Below, in pieces: positions 20,941 through 32,074 of a stretch of 64,000 nt of DNA. A model generated the notes under the pieces. It had not been told where the DNA came from and searched no databases. It saw only the letters and a list, made by a program, of their open reading frames with translations. The DNA is from Acholoe squamosa (taxonomy: Eukaryota; Annelida; Polychaeta; Phyllodocida; Polynoidae). The stretch's first letter is position 1; each line of letters opens with the position of its first letter. Made by a program: the position numbers and the translations under genes. The stretch lies in NCBI GenBank assembly GCA_949317995.1, contig OX439041.1, forward strand, positions 10,862,001 through 10,926,000. Direction: 5' to 3'.

Positions 20941-21387
20941 ATGTTACCTACCTACCTACCTGAGAGAATGGTCAAGTATGTACCTTTCGTCGATTTATCA
21001 AGGAGACTCAACACTTTTGACACAACTATGTGGAATAAACCCCATCCTTTCACAGAGAAACTCGCCGCCCACGGATTCTTTTACATCGGAGGTAAGGACC
21101 TTGTTCAATGCTACCAATGCGGAGTCACTATACACACATGGTTAGAAAGTGACGACATCACTGTGGAGCATTTCAGACATTCTCCTACCTGTCCGTTGGC
21201 CTCGGAAGGTATGAATCTAAGTCCACAGAGTAAAATTTTGCTGACGGAAATGTTGAAGAAATTGAACTCTCTGGACCACGAGTTGCAGCTTTTCAGAAAT
21301 AAGTGGGGTGGAGGAGTTTTTACTTTTGAACAAGCAACTGCTATGTTTTCTAACACTGTAACGTCGGAGGACACAGTAGATAAATGA
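20941..21387 (+). CDS. Single-BIR (inhibitor-of-apoptosis-like) protein
   Basis: Intact, 148 codons. A BIR domain occupies about residues 20-90: R-R-L-N-T-F near the start, zinc ligands Cys57 and Cys60 (V-Q-C-Y-Q-C), His77 and Cys84 (E-H-F-R-H-S-P-T-C), plus the G-F-F-Y-I-G-G-K-D turn. There is no RING finger, unlike cellular XIAP/cIAP and baculovirus IAPs. The tail (90-148) is Leu/Glu-rich and may be helical. BIR domains of IAPs bind caspases or IBM-bearing partners; survivin-type single-BIR proteins also act in cell division. Beside the death-domain gene and with the same promoter, a role in suppressing host cell death is likely but inferred. Confidence 0.88.
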   Translation: MLPTYLPERMVKYVPFVDLSRRLNTFDTTMWNKPHPFTEKLAAHGFFYIGGKDLVQCYQCGVTIHTWLESDDITVEHFRHSPTCPLASEGMNLSPQSKILLTEMLKKLNSLDHELQLFRNKWGGGVFTFEQATAMFSNTVTSEDTVDK

Positions 21388-21577
21388 GAAAATATATACC
21401 CCAGACACCACGGACAACATATATGAACTGACCAAAGACCATCCACAATGAATCGCGATTCATGTATAAATAAGACACCGAGTTAGTTTGTATGTAAAAA
21501 AAATGAAAAATGAAAATGCGAAATGTGTACTACTCAATATGTGGGTTCTATTGTATTTCTATTTAACTACCTTATGT

Positions 21578-22276
21578 AAATTTTACTTTTACTAAACCTG
21601 CCCCTAGCCAAGGGGCGGGTTTACTAAATAAAAAAGGGGCCCCCCCACCCCAAAGGCACCTTTTACCCAATGGTTCCCACAAAGGCCCCCCCACCCCAAG
21701 GGCCCCCAAATATTTTGCTTGCCTTTTTTTATTCATATAAAAAATATCTCACTATACTCGCACCCTCATCTACTACATAATAAACCACACCTCTTTATGT
21801 TAATAAGGTCACCACATAACTACTTGCTTGCTGCATACAGCGGACTGACAGTATGACGTTGGGACAGCCAGCCAGCCAGCCATCTTTTTTTTTTTTTTTG
21901 GCAAACAATTTAAAAAAAAAAGAAATTGACGTCACCAAATTTTTCAAAATTCCCACCAAAATGACGACCTCTGATTGGTCCATTCAAATTAGGGTCACTT
22001 AACTTTATTTGCATAATAGACGTCATGTGACCTAAACAGCCAGCCAATCAGAGGGCGGCACACCACAGGGGTTTGGGTCACGTGACCATTTTTGAATTTC
22101 CCGCCAAAAAGAAGGGCTCTGATTGGTCCATTTTGGTGCCACACCATGGGGGGTCTAGGTCACGTGACCTAACATTTTAATTTCCCGCCAAAAGGGAGGC
22201 CTCTGATTAGCTGCATGCCCAGTGAGTAATATCCTTAGATTAGCTATTGTCCCGTTCTGATACATACTATACTACT
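21578..22276. repeat. Right terminal inverted repeat
   Basis: Inverted copy of 13,478-14,200, ending ...GATACATACTATACTACT. It contains GTCACGTGAC twice (near 22,078 and 22,160), several ATTGG (CCAAT) boxes and a TTTGCATAAT octamer-like site. Confidence 0.88.
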
Positions 22277-22282
22277 CTCATG
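22277..22282. repeat. Target-site duplication, right (CTCATG)
   Basis: Perfect copy of 13,472-13,477. Confidence 0.9.
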
Positions 22283-23074
22283 ACTGGTCAAATCTTTTGA
22301 TAGACAATGAGTGGACACAAATCAGGTTCCAGTTAAAACTTTATTTTTGATGCACTTGACACCAGCCTTTCATAGATCACAAGATAGGAGGAAGGTGTGA
22401 GAAGGGCTTTATATATGCTGGAATCAATGACCATGTGACCAGTGATGAAATGTTTGGGTAATAAGGCGTTTCTAACAATGTTTCTTTTATGTAAAAAAAT
22501 TGTTTGTAATAAAACATTATTTAATGTTTGATGCTATAACCACAGGAAATGTGTTCTTGACAAAATGTATAAAAGGAAATTCATTTTCATAATTTAATTT
22601 CAACAAGTAGGCCTACTCTATTTTACAACACAGAGTGCATTGAAGTATTGTGATAATCAGTTGTCATTAAGTTGTCTTCATGGTGCATCAATCCAGTCCC
22701 ACTAGTGATTTGTCAGTTCTACAGAAATGCCTCACACAGAAATTTCAACCCGTTCTTCAAGCTGAGCTTCTGTTTTCTATTATGACAAAGAGTTTTAAAA
22801 ATATGCAATGGCAAACTAGACTGTGCTGACTTATCACATCATAAACCTTACACTTGTGGTTACCAGATAAACCCTCAAATCAAAGCTTATTTATTTTGTG
22901 ATCAAACGTACATTCTAAGGGAGTCAACTGCTCATATGGTGGTGGTTTTAAAAGTTGGGGGTTTGAATAAAATTAATTTTGACTGCCCATCTACACTGAA
23001 AGAGGGAGTCAATACCATCATTTTCAGGTATTACACGACCAATTATATCGATGAATAAGAATTTTAGAGAATTA
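22283..23074. other. Intron, no recognisable feature
   Basis: AT-rich intron between the Polinton-like element and the EGF array; no exon or repeat recognised. Confidence 0.5.
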
Positions 23075-23640
23075 TGTTGGTGAAAATTATTTTGAGGTTA
23101 TCAGGATTATAAAGCTGATACCTGATTATAAAGCTCATTTTACTGGCATTTATACAGACTTCCTTCAATCAGCATGTGCACTACTTAATAGAAAAGACCA
23201 CCCTTTTTTCATGATGGCCTCTTTTGAGAGTATTTGTACTGAATAAATTGAGTCTTTGATAATCATTTCCGCATCTGCTAGCATCAGGGCAGGGAGCAGA
23301 CTGCTCTGCTGCATCTTATGACATCACGGTTGGTCAGAATACACTGAGGGCTTCATTGACTAAGCTTGGAGGATGTTGCAACCATGTGTTTAATTATAAT
23401 ACTATGAGTAAAGACCACAAAGCTGTGCTGCCCTCCATTAGCCAAACGAGCACCCTGACCTATTTTTTTTATCTTTTCTATATTAACCTAAGAAGCAAAC
23501 TAACATTCATGAAAGTTCAGAGGAGAAAATGCTGGTCAATTTTGAAATAGACAGAGTGTATCTACAACCTTTAAGCAATGGATCACCTCCTATATAAAAT
23601 GTTACAAAGATCTATAGAATGCAAGATTATAAAGACTTAC

Positions 23641-23754
23641 TTTGGCACATGTCTCCAGTCCACCCATCTGCACATATACACGTAAACATGTTGACTTCGT
23701 CATTACAAGTTCCATAATTCTCACAGGGATTCGACATACATTCCTCAATGTCAG
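23641..23754 (-). CDS. EGF-like exon B0
   Basis: Phase 1-1, acceptor TACAG and donor GTAAGT. It encodes D-I-E-E-C-M-S-N-P-C, six cysteines. It differs from B1-B3 by N-Y-G-T-C in place of N-D-G-T-C, the most diverged of the four. Confidence 0.87.
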
Positions 23755-24406
23755 CTGTAATGTTAAAGAATCTCATGGTTTATAACAAGGCTGGGCAAAG
23801 TCAAGGTGCATTGTCTTCAACACTGCATTCTGATTACGTGATTGACTGTGCATTATCTAGATGGATAATGCACTCTAAGTACAGGAGGTTAACTTGATCT
23901 AACCTTTAGACTTCACGATTGATATTGATGTGTTATTAGGTGGTTGATGTGTGATTTTTCTGTGTTATAACAGGAATAAGACAGTTGGTCATGGCAATGG
24001 AAGTGCTCAATACTGTATCATGAGGCTAAGAGGCCTAATAGGCCCCTCATCATCTCGATACAGTCTAGAGTACTCCCATTGCCATGACCAAGTGCCTTAT
24101 TCCCTAAAATGTAATGAAATGAAGTTGGTACATGATGTACTAATAAAGTGTGGGCAAGACTGCTTGCCAGCACTTCATTGGAGCATCATGCTGACCCCCT
24201 GCTGTGAGTAAGTATGTATCGATCCTGTAGGGTCAGCATAATGCACCAATGAAGTGCTGGCAAGCAGTCTGACCAGCATGTCATTGGTGCATCATGACGG
24301 CCAATGGACATGATGGACTCCAGCATCAGTCGCATTTAACGTTAAAGGGTTAAAGAGTTTTAACAATAACATCATGATAGAGTACATAACATATGTAGCC
24401 ACTTAC

Positions 24407-24529
24407 TTTGACACAAGTCACCCATCCATCCATCTCCACACAAACAGGTGAACATACCAGCTCCGTCTACTCCATCAATGCACATTCCATCATTCAAACA
24501 TGGTGTTGAGGCACATTCATCGATGTCAG
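24407..24529 (-). CDS. EGF-like exon A1
   Basis: Phase 1-1, 123 bp, donor [25 protein letters not shown], then F-T-C-L-C and D-L-C-Q. It differs from A2/A3 at three residues (D/N, I/N, L/M), so it is the older copy. Confidence 0.87.
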
Positions 24530-25096
24530 CTGTTGGTGAAATGTTTTTTGAGGTTATCAGGATTATAAAGCTGTTACCTGATTATAAAGTTCATTTACTG
24601 GCATTTATACAGAGTTCCTTCAATCAGCATGTGCACTACTTAAAAGAAAAGACCACCCTTTTTTCATGATGGCCTCTCTTGAGAGTATTTGTACTGAATA
24701 AATTGAGTCTTTGATAATCATTTCCGCATCTGCTAGCATCAGGGCAGGGAGCAGACTGCTCTGCTGCATCTTATGACATCACGATTGGTCAGAATACGCT
24801 GGGGGCTGCATTGACTAAGTTTGGAGGATGTTGCAACCATGTGTTTAATTATGATACTATTAGTTAACACCACAAAACTGTGATGCCCTCCATTAGCCAA
24901 ATGAGCACTCTGACCTATGTTTTTTTTATCTTTTCTATATTTACCTAGGTAGCAAGCTATTATTAATGAAAGTTCCGAGGAGAAAATGCTGGTCAATTTT
25001 GAAATAGACAGAGTGTATCTACAACCTTTGACCATGGATCATCTCCTATATAAAATGTTACAAAGATCTATAGAATGCAAGATTATAAAGACTTAC

Positions 25097-25210
25097 TTTG
25101 GCACATGTCTCCAGTCCACCCATCTGCACATATACAGGTAAACATGTTGACTTCGTCATTACAAGTTCCATCATTCTCACAGGGATTTGACATACATTCC
25201 TCAATGTCAG
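25097..25210 (-). CDS. EGF-like exon B1
   Basis: Six-cysteine module, D-I-E-E-C start, N-D-G-T-C centre. The only change I see from B2/B3 is synonymous (a Ser codon). Donor GTAAGT, phase 1-1. Confidence 0.87.
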
Positions 25211-25863
25211 CTGTAATGTTAAATAATCTCGTGGTTTATAACATGGCGGGGCAAAGTCAAGGTGCATTATCTTCAATGCTGCATTCTGATTGCGTGAATG
25301 ACTGTGCATTATCTAGATGGATAATGCACTCTAAGTACAGGAGGTTAACTTGATCTAACCTTTAGACTTCACAATTGATATTGATGTGTTATTAGGTGGC
25401 TGATGTGTGATTTTTCTGTGTTATAACGTGAATAAGACAATTGGTCATGGCAATGGAAGTGCTCTAGACTGTATCAAGACGCTAAGAGGCCTAATAGGCC
25501 CCTCATCATCTCAATACAGTCTAGAGTACTCCCATTGCCATGACCAAGTGCCTTATTCCCTAAAAATGAAATGAAATGAAGTTGGTACATGATGCACTAA
25601 TAAAGTGTGGGCAAGACTGATTGCCAGCACTTCATTGGAGCATCATGCTGGACCCCTGCTGGGAGTAAACATGTATCGATCCTGTAGGGTCAGCATAATG
25701 CACCAATGAAGTGCGGGCGAGCAGTCTGACCAGCATGTCATTGGTGCATCATGACGACCAATGGACATGATGGACTCCAGCATCAGCCGCATTTGACGTT
25801 AAAGGGTTAAAGAGTTTTAACAATAACATCATGATAGAGTACATAACATATGTAGCCACTTAC

Positions 25864-25986
25864 TTTGACACAAGTCACCCATCCATCCATCTCCACACAT
25901 ACAGGTGAACATACCAGCTCCGTCTACTCCATCATTGCACATTCCATTATTCAAACATGGTGTTGAGGCACATTCATCAATGTCAG
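25864..25986 (-). CDS. EGF-like exon A2
   Basis: Same frame and splice sites as A1, with L-N-N-G-M-C-N-D-G. Nucleotide-identical to A3 across the exon. Confidence 0.87.
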
Positions 25987-26554
25987 CTGTTAGTGAAATT
26001 TTTTTTGAGGTTATCAGGATTATAAAGCTGATACCTGATTATAAAGCTCATTTTACTGGCATTTATACAGACTTCCTTCAATCAGCATGTGCACTACTTA
26101 AAAGAAAAGACCACCCTTTTTTATGATGGCCTCTTTTGAGAGTATTTGTACTGAATAAATTGAGTCTTTGATAATCATTTCCACATCTGCTAGCATCAGG
26201 GCAGGGAGCAGGCTGCTCTGCTGCATCTTATGACATCACGATTGGTCAGAATATGCTTGGGGCTCCATTGACTAAGCTTGGAGGATGTTGCAACCATATG
26301 TTTAATTATGATACTATGAGTTACAACCACAAAACTGTGATGCCCTTTATTGGCCAAACGAGCACCCTGACCTATGGTTTTTTTATCTTTTCTATATTTA
26401 CCTAGGTAGCAAACTAACATTCATGAAAGTTCCGAGGAGAAAATGCTGGTCAATTTTGAAATAGACAGAGTGTATCTACAAACTTTAAGCCATGGATCAC
26501 CTCCTATATAAAATGTTACAAAGATCTATAGAATGCAAGATTATAAAGACTTAC

Positions 26555-26668
26555 TTTGGCACATGTCTCCAGTCCACCCATCTGCACATATACAGGTAAA
26601 CATGTTGACTTCGTCATTACAAGTTCCATCATTCTCACAGGGATTCGACATACATTCCTCAATGTCAG
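26555..26668 (-). CDS. EGF-like exon B2
   Basis: Nucleotide-identical to B3 across the exon; complete six-cysteine module with GTAAGT donor. Confidence 0.87.
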
Positions 26669-27321
26669 CTGTAATGTTAAATAATCTCATGGTTTATAAC
26701 ATGGCTGGGCAAAGTCAAGGTGCATTATCTTCAGCGCTGCATTCTGATTGCGTGAATGACTGTGCATTATCTAGATGGATAATGCACTCTAAGTACAGGA
26801 GGTTAACTTCATCTGACCTTTAGACTTCACAATTGATATTGATGTGTTATTAGGTGGCTGATGTGAGATTTTTCTGTGTTATAACAGGAATAAGACAATT
26901 GGTCATGGCAATGGAAGTGCTCTAGACTGTATCAAGAGGCTAATAGGCCTAATAGGCCCCTCATCACCTCGATACAGTCTAGAGTACTCCCATTGCTATG
27001 ACCAAGTGCCTTATTCCCTAAAAATGTAATGAAATGAAGTTGGTACATGATGCACTAATAAAGTGTGGGCACGACTGCTTGCCAGCACTTCATTGGAGCA
27101 TCATGCTGACCCCCTGCTGGGAGTAAGTATGTATCGATCCTGTAGGGTCAGCATAATGCACCAATGAAGTGCTGGCGAGCAGTCTGACCAGCATGTCATT
27201 GGTGCATCATGACGACCAATGGACATGACAGACTCCAGCATCAGTCGCATTTAACGTTAAACGGTTAAAGAGTTTTAACAATAACATCATGATAGAGTAC
27301 ATAACATATGTAGCCACTTAC

Positions 27322-27444
27322 TTTGACACAAGTCACCCATCCATCCATCTCCACACATACAGGTGAACATACCAGCTCCGTCTACTCCATCATTGCACAT
27401 TCCATTATTCAAACATGGTGTTGAGGCACATTCATCAATGTCAG
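27322..27444 (-). CDS. EGF-like exon A3
   Basis: Identical to A2; D-I-D-E-C start, six cysteines, GTAAGT donor, phase 1-1. Confidence 0.87.
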
Positions 27445-28012
27445 CTGTTGGTGAAATTTTTTTTGAGGTTATCAGGATTATAAAGCTGATACCTGATTAT
27501 AAAGCTCATTTTACTGGCATTTATACAGACTTCCTTCAATCAGCATGTGCACTACTTAAAAGAAAAGACCACCCTTTTTTTATGATGGCCTCTTTTGAGA
27601 GTATTTGTACTGAATAAATTGAGTCTTTGATAATCATCTCCACATCTGCTAGCATCAGGGCAGGGAGCAGGCTGCTCTGCTGCATCTTATGACATCACGA
27701 TTGGTCAGAATATGCTTGGGGCTCCATTGACTAAGCTTGGAGGATGTTGCAACCATATGTTTATTTATAATACTATGAGTAAAGACCACAAAACTGTGAT
27801 GCCCTTCATTGGCCAAACAAGCACCCTGTCCTATGGTTTTTTATCTTTTCTATATTTACCTAGGTAGCAAACTAACATTCATGAAAGTTCCGAGGAGAAA
27901 ATGCTGGTCAATTTTGAAATAGACAGAGTGTATCTACAAACTTCAAGCTGTGGATCACCTCCTATATAAAATGTTACAAAGATCTATAGAATGCAAGATT
28001 ATAAAGACTTAC

Positions 28013-28126
28013 TTTGGCACATGTCTCCAGTCCACCCATCTGCACATATACAGGTAAACATGTTGACTTCGTCATTACAAGTTCCATCATTCTCACAGGG
28101 ATTCGACATACATTCCTCAATGTCAG
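28013..28126 (-). CDS. EGF-like exon B3
   Basis: Identical to B2; the 5'-most exon of the array in transcription order. Confidence 0.87.
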
Positions 28127-28514
28127 CTGTAATGTTAAATAATCTCATGGTTTATAACATGGCGGGGCAAAGTCAAGGTGCATTATCTTCAACACAGCAT
28201 TCTGATTGTGTGATTGACTGTGCATTATCTAGATGGATAATGCACTCTAAGTACGAGATGTAGAAACATATATATAATATATTTAGGATTTACCAATGGT
28301 GCACACTGAATCAAAAATTTTTCCAATCTGCTATAGGGCTGCGGCCATTGCTCCAGCTTATCATACCCTTTGAACCAATGCCTCCCTGGTCATAAGTCAA
28401 TTACTTTTTTTGATCGAAATTGCCCTCTAATTGCCATTGGCGCTCTTGTGTAATTATCCTTTGCTAACACACACGCATCATGAATTATCCATTGATTACT
28501 TATTCCATAATGTC

Positions 28515-28518
<4 letters not shown>

Positions 28519-28574
<56 letters not shown>

Positions 28575-28586
28575 ATATATGTATGC

Positions 28587-28639
<53 letters not shown>

Positions 28640-28645
28640 ATTATA
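28519..28645. repeat. Compound (TA)n microsatellite
   Basis: Two long TA runs separated by a TATATGTATGCAATTATA block, which itself recurs after the second run. Confidence 0.95.
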
Positions 28646-29865
28646 TATATATTTGTATATATTGGCAGCATTGTGCAGATCAGAGGAATAGTCTAGAAAC
28701 AGGAAGCCACTAGTTTATGTTATAGTGTCATTTTTACCTTTCAAGACCATTCCGATTCTAAATTCAAATTCATTGCTCTTTACTTTATCAAAACTCCTAA
28801 GATGTGGCCATGAAGATCGTTGTATTTTCGGGTGCAGATAAAAAAAATAGCACAAACATGAATAAGGGATCTATTGATAAAAAGGAAACACAGGGAAAGA
28901 TCCCTGGTTATTCCACAGTGTTAGCCTGGATTCTAATTTGGAACTTGGCTCAATTAAAGATTTTGAAATTTGATATGATCTGCAAAAAAAAGGACCTTAA
29001 CCCAAGGAGCACTGAAGCCCCATATCCAATTACATGACACAGGGGAGTGCAATTGTCAGGGTGGGGGCCTAATGGCAAATATTAAAAGATTTTGCTTTGA
29101 TACATAATGCCTTATTAGATCAGGTGGAAAGCTAAAGTGCAATATTGAACTGCTCTGAAAATAAAGGTATATGTTACATAATAGTAATTATAGCAGCGTT
29201 AAAAAGATGTGTACATGGGTCTAGGTCAGAAAAAGTGTACTTTTTTTGGGGCACACAACACAGGAAGACAAAAGTCAGAGTAAGATTTCAAAAAGTTATT
29301 ATATATATGAAGCAACATCTTGGCTCTATTTAAACTCCTCGAGGATTGGCTTCCTCCAAAAACTGCAGTTTTTATTCATGGTCAACCAAATCTCATCATT
29401 TTTTGTGAGGTGTCTATGACAAAAACCCTAGGATTGCTATAGAACAAGTTAGGTAGATCACAACAACTTGGAATTTAGTCTCCAAATACCTATATAACCA
29501 AGTAGATTAAGCATGCAAGTTTTCAAAACTGTATCTTTAAAATTCTTTTGTTAGCAGCCTGGCAAAATTATTAAATTTCTTTAAAATTTGGGGCATCGCT
29601 GGATGATGTGCAAAGGGGGTGGGTGCACACCGACAAATATGATCACAGTTATCATGACCCATCCCCCACTAATAACTGAATTTGAAAAATGACCCCCCAT
29701 GCATGTTGAATGACGTGTCATAATGAGTACTTCATTTGCTCATATTTAGTTTTGACTGGCCCAGGTTTCTTTAGTTTTGCCCCCCCCCCACACCAAGGAG
29801 TTATTTTAAAAATGCCCCCCCCCCTACCTCCTATAAATCATCCCATAAATTTTTCAGTCACTTAC
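28646..29865. other. Intron, no recognisable feature
   Basis: No EGF exon was found; C-runs at about 29,780-29,790 and 29,815-29,824. Short open frames lack support. Confidence 0.5.
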
Positions 29866-29976
29866 TTTGGCACTCGGTGCCCGTAAATCCTTCAACACAA
29901 ATACAAGACCATGCCGTGCCATCACTTAAACATGTTCCACCATTTTGACAGGGTCCGGACCCGCAAAGGACAGCAA
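29866..29976 (-). CDS. EGF-like exon (non-calcium type)
   Basis: A 111-bp phase 1-1 exon, acceptor TTCCAG and donor GTAAGT (29,860-29,865). Six cysteines: [14 protein letters not shown], then W-S-C-I-C and T-G-T-E-C-Q. The D-I-D-E motif is replaced by A-V-L, so it is not a cbEGF. Confidence 0.85.
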
Positions 29977-30533
29977 CTGGAATAAATGGTCATATATTTT
30001 AGCTTTATGTATGGTCAAAGGAACACAAACCAAACACAAATTGCAACAGAATTTTCCTCAGCACCACATATCATCTGAGCCTCTTCTATTCATCTTTTTA
30101 AACAATGATGTCAGAGTGGTATTTAAGACTCCAAGGTACCTAATGTGCTGACGATCTGGCAATGTTCTACTCTACTGAAGGTCCAGACATATACATTTTT
30201 TAACACACTACAATTGCTCACCATCCAGTCATAGTGGGAGGACCCTTAATTTTGAGACATTACAGCCTAATAGTATTAAGCATGTAGTCCCTGCACCAGT
30301 GCGACTGCCCTACCGAATGCTATGTAATAACTGCATAAGAGCTGATTGTACAGAGCAGCCGTACAGCACTCCCTAGGATTGCTGACACTAAGGTTTGAGG
30401 TTTCAAATTGTAGTGGCTGTGTTCAGTCGTAGTACCCTAAGATATGGCCTCCTGACATTATTCAAATGCAGTGAAACACCCTCCTGGTGGGCAGGAGGAT
30501 GCACCAAATCGGGTATTAAAAAGATGTACTTAC

Positions 30534-30647
30534 TAGCACAGTCACCGCCATTATATCCGGATGCACAAATGCATGTATTAAGGGTGCCAGTAACACAGGT
30601 GCCACCATTTAGGCAAACTGTAGCATTATGGGTACAACTTATAAGAT
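30534..30647 (-). CDS. EGF-like exon (non-calcium type)
   Basis: A 114-bp phase 1-1 exon, acceptor TACAG and donor GTAAGT (30,528-30,533). I-S-C-T-H-N-A-T-V-C-L-N-G-G-T-C, then N-T-C-I-C and G-G-D-C. Six cysteines. Confidence 0.83.
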
Positions 30648-31978
30648 CTGTAGAAATAAAACAGTGAAATATTGAATTTGAGTAAAGGGATTAGTTTGAA
30701 TCATGTATAACGGAAAAAATGGTACATACTGTAGCATTTTCGATTATCACCGTTACCTCGGTCTATGCCATAATACATTATTAGCGATAGTGATAAAAAA
30801 GAAAAATAGAATAATAAAACTGAAATGAAATAGCTCGAATTCACTTCGGTTATGTGTACTGATAACAGAGACAACAATGGATATTCTTTTTCAAGATATA
30901 TTGGTACAACCATTTTTTTGAGGACTGAATCACACAATCCTTCAGCACCCTCACTTTATCATTTACCACAATAACCAAGGCTACGTGTCCCCCATTATGC
31001 ACAAAATGTGTAAAATAAGTCATCTATTTGCACAATTTCTTTGTCCTATACATATTATCTCATGAATACTCACACCTACACAAGCTGCAAAACTGATTTT
31101 ATACTTTCCAACACATAAAAATTCATAAATTGGTAATGATTGTTGTGATCCAGATGCAAGGCCACTCAAAAAAACAAACTGTTTTCTCATCACCGCTCCC
31201 TAAAAAATATGACGAGGGCGATTATCTTTTTTTTTTTATTATTATTTTATTTGTTTCTTACTCTGGGCATAAACCGATTGCGGCGGTTTACTTTTTTCCA
31301 AATGTTTCAGAACAAAAACTTTTTAATTTAGTACTTAGAGCTTACTGATTAGATCTAAGGAAAACTGTGCAAATACACCACCTCCATTGCTGACATCAGT
31401 AGCTTTAATTTGATACTAAATATGCGCATACTTTTCTATTTGGAAAGAAAAAAAAGACAGGAAAAAAAATATTCAAACACAATATTTTGATGCATGTGGT
31501 GATGAGGAACCAGTTTATTTTAGCGGAAATTGATTAAGCAACGTTTCCCGTCTTCAAATACTACCACAAAAGTTACCTCCAACTCGGTCTTTAATTCTGA
31601 AGGAATCTTTGCTAAAATAGTTCCAATGCCCATGGAGGGATACATACTCATGATAGGTTGGAACTTGACCTGCATCCAAGGTTGCTATGTTACCGAGGGC
31701 TCCTGTATGCTTGGGGCTCCACTCTAGTGAACCAGAATCAATCACTGGCATATCTTTGTCTCGGTGCAAGGTACCTTATGTCCTATATGTATTGAATCTT
31801 GAATGTCGGTCATTCTTTTAGGAGTTTAAAGGGAAAGTCTATTGATTATATCCTGTGTTGTGTGTAAGGGGTCCAAATAACAGCCCCACATTTATTTATC
31901 TAAATGCATATCCATTGTTTGGAGGGGAGGAAAAATGACTCTTCCCTGAGATCATAATATAATGTTGATTACACTTAC

Positions 31979-32074
31979 TGAGACATGTAATGCCGCTGTA
32001 GAAGATATCGCAATGACATATCTCCGAACCACCTACATCAACGCACACTCCATTAGCACTACACTCCGGAGTAC
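31979..32074 (-). CDS. Short EGF-like exon
   Basis: A 96-bp phase 1-1 exon, acceptor CCTAG and donor GTAAGT (31,973-31,978). Five cysteines (P-E-C-S-A-N-G-V-C, E-I-C-H-C, G-I-T-C). The first EGF cysteine is missing or lies in an upstream exon I cannot identify. It is the most 5' exon I can support. Confidence 0.7.

Larger units (their letters stand above)
13478..22276. mobile_element. Polinton/adintovirus-like element, 8.8 kb
   Basis: Termini are 5'-AGTAGTATAGTATGTATC and its complement, with about 0.7-kb inverted repeats and a perfect CTCATG duplication. Inside, a broken protein-primed PolB and two small ORFs run leftwards; a death-domain gene and a BIR gene run rightwards, from a repeat-rich divergent control region. 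Polintons and adintoviruses normally add a retroviral-type integrase, a packaging ATPase, a cysteine protease and jelly-roll capsid proteins; none is recognisable here, and the size is about half the usual. It is probably a reduced or virus-derived form mobilised in trans. It lies in an EGF-gene intron. Confidence 0.88.
23075..28254 (-). repeat. Tandem array of a ~1457-bp two-exon EGF unit (about 3.6 copies)
   Basis: Exon starts recur at 23,641 / 25,097 / 26,555 / 28,013 (type B, 114 bp) and 24,407 / 25,864 / 27,322 (type A, 123 bp), giving periods of 1456-1458. Introns are copied too, including two hairpins per unit: one around AGAGGCCTAATAGGCCCCT, one around TGCTGACCCCCTGCTG. Coding sequence is identical between A2 and A3 and between B2 and B3. 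Each unit adds 237 bp, or 79 residues, in frame. The array starts just beyond where an A exon would have ended and stops inside an intron. Confidence 0.92.
1..32074 (-). other. Partial multi-EGF-domain gene (exons scattered, minus strand)
   Basis: Exons encoding single EGF modules recur on the minus strand from 32,074 down to 842. Almost all are 111-123 bp, begin after AG in phase 1 and end one base into a codon before GTAAGT, so each is symmetric (1-1) and can be gained or lost without frame change. Most begin with the calcium-binding pattern D-I-D-E-C. Such strings of EGF modules are known from Notch, fibropellin, fibrillin and SVEP1-type extracellular or membrane proteins that act in adhesion and signalling. 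No signal peptide, transmembrane segment or other diagnostic domain is visible here, so the orthologue cannot be named. The true 5' and 3' ends lie outside or are unrecognised. The introns host the LTR element, the Polinton-like element and many MITEs. Confidence 0.8.

Noticed and set aside
24000-24310. CRISPR-like spaced repeats
   Set aside because: The regularity is due to nested hairpins within a eukaryotic tandem duplication; there is no repeat-spacer pattern.
28431-28713. Tyr/Ile-repeat ORFs
   Set aside because: Translation of a TA microsatellite.
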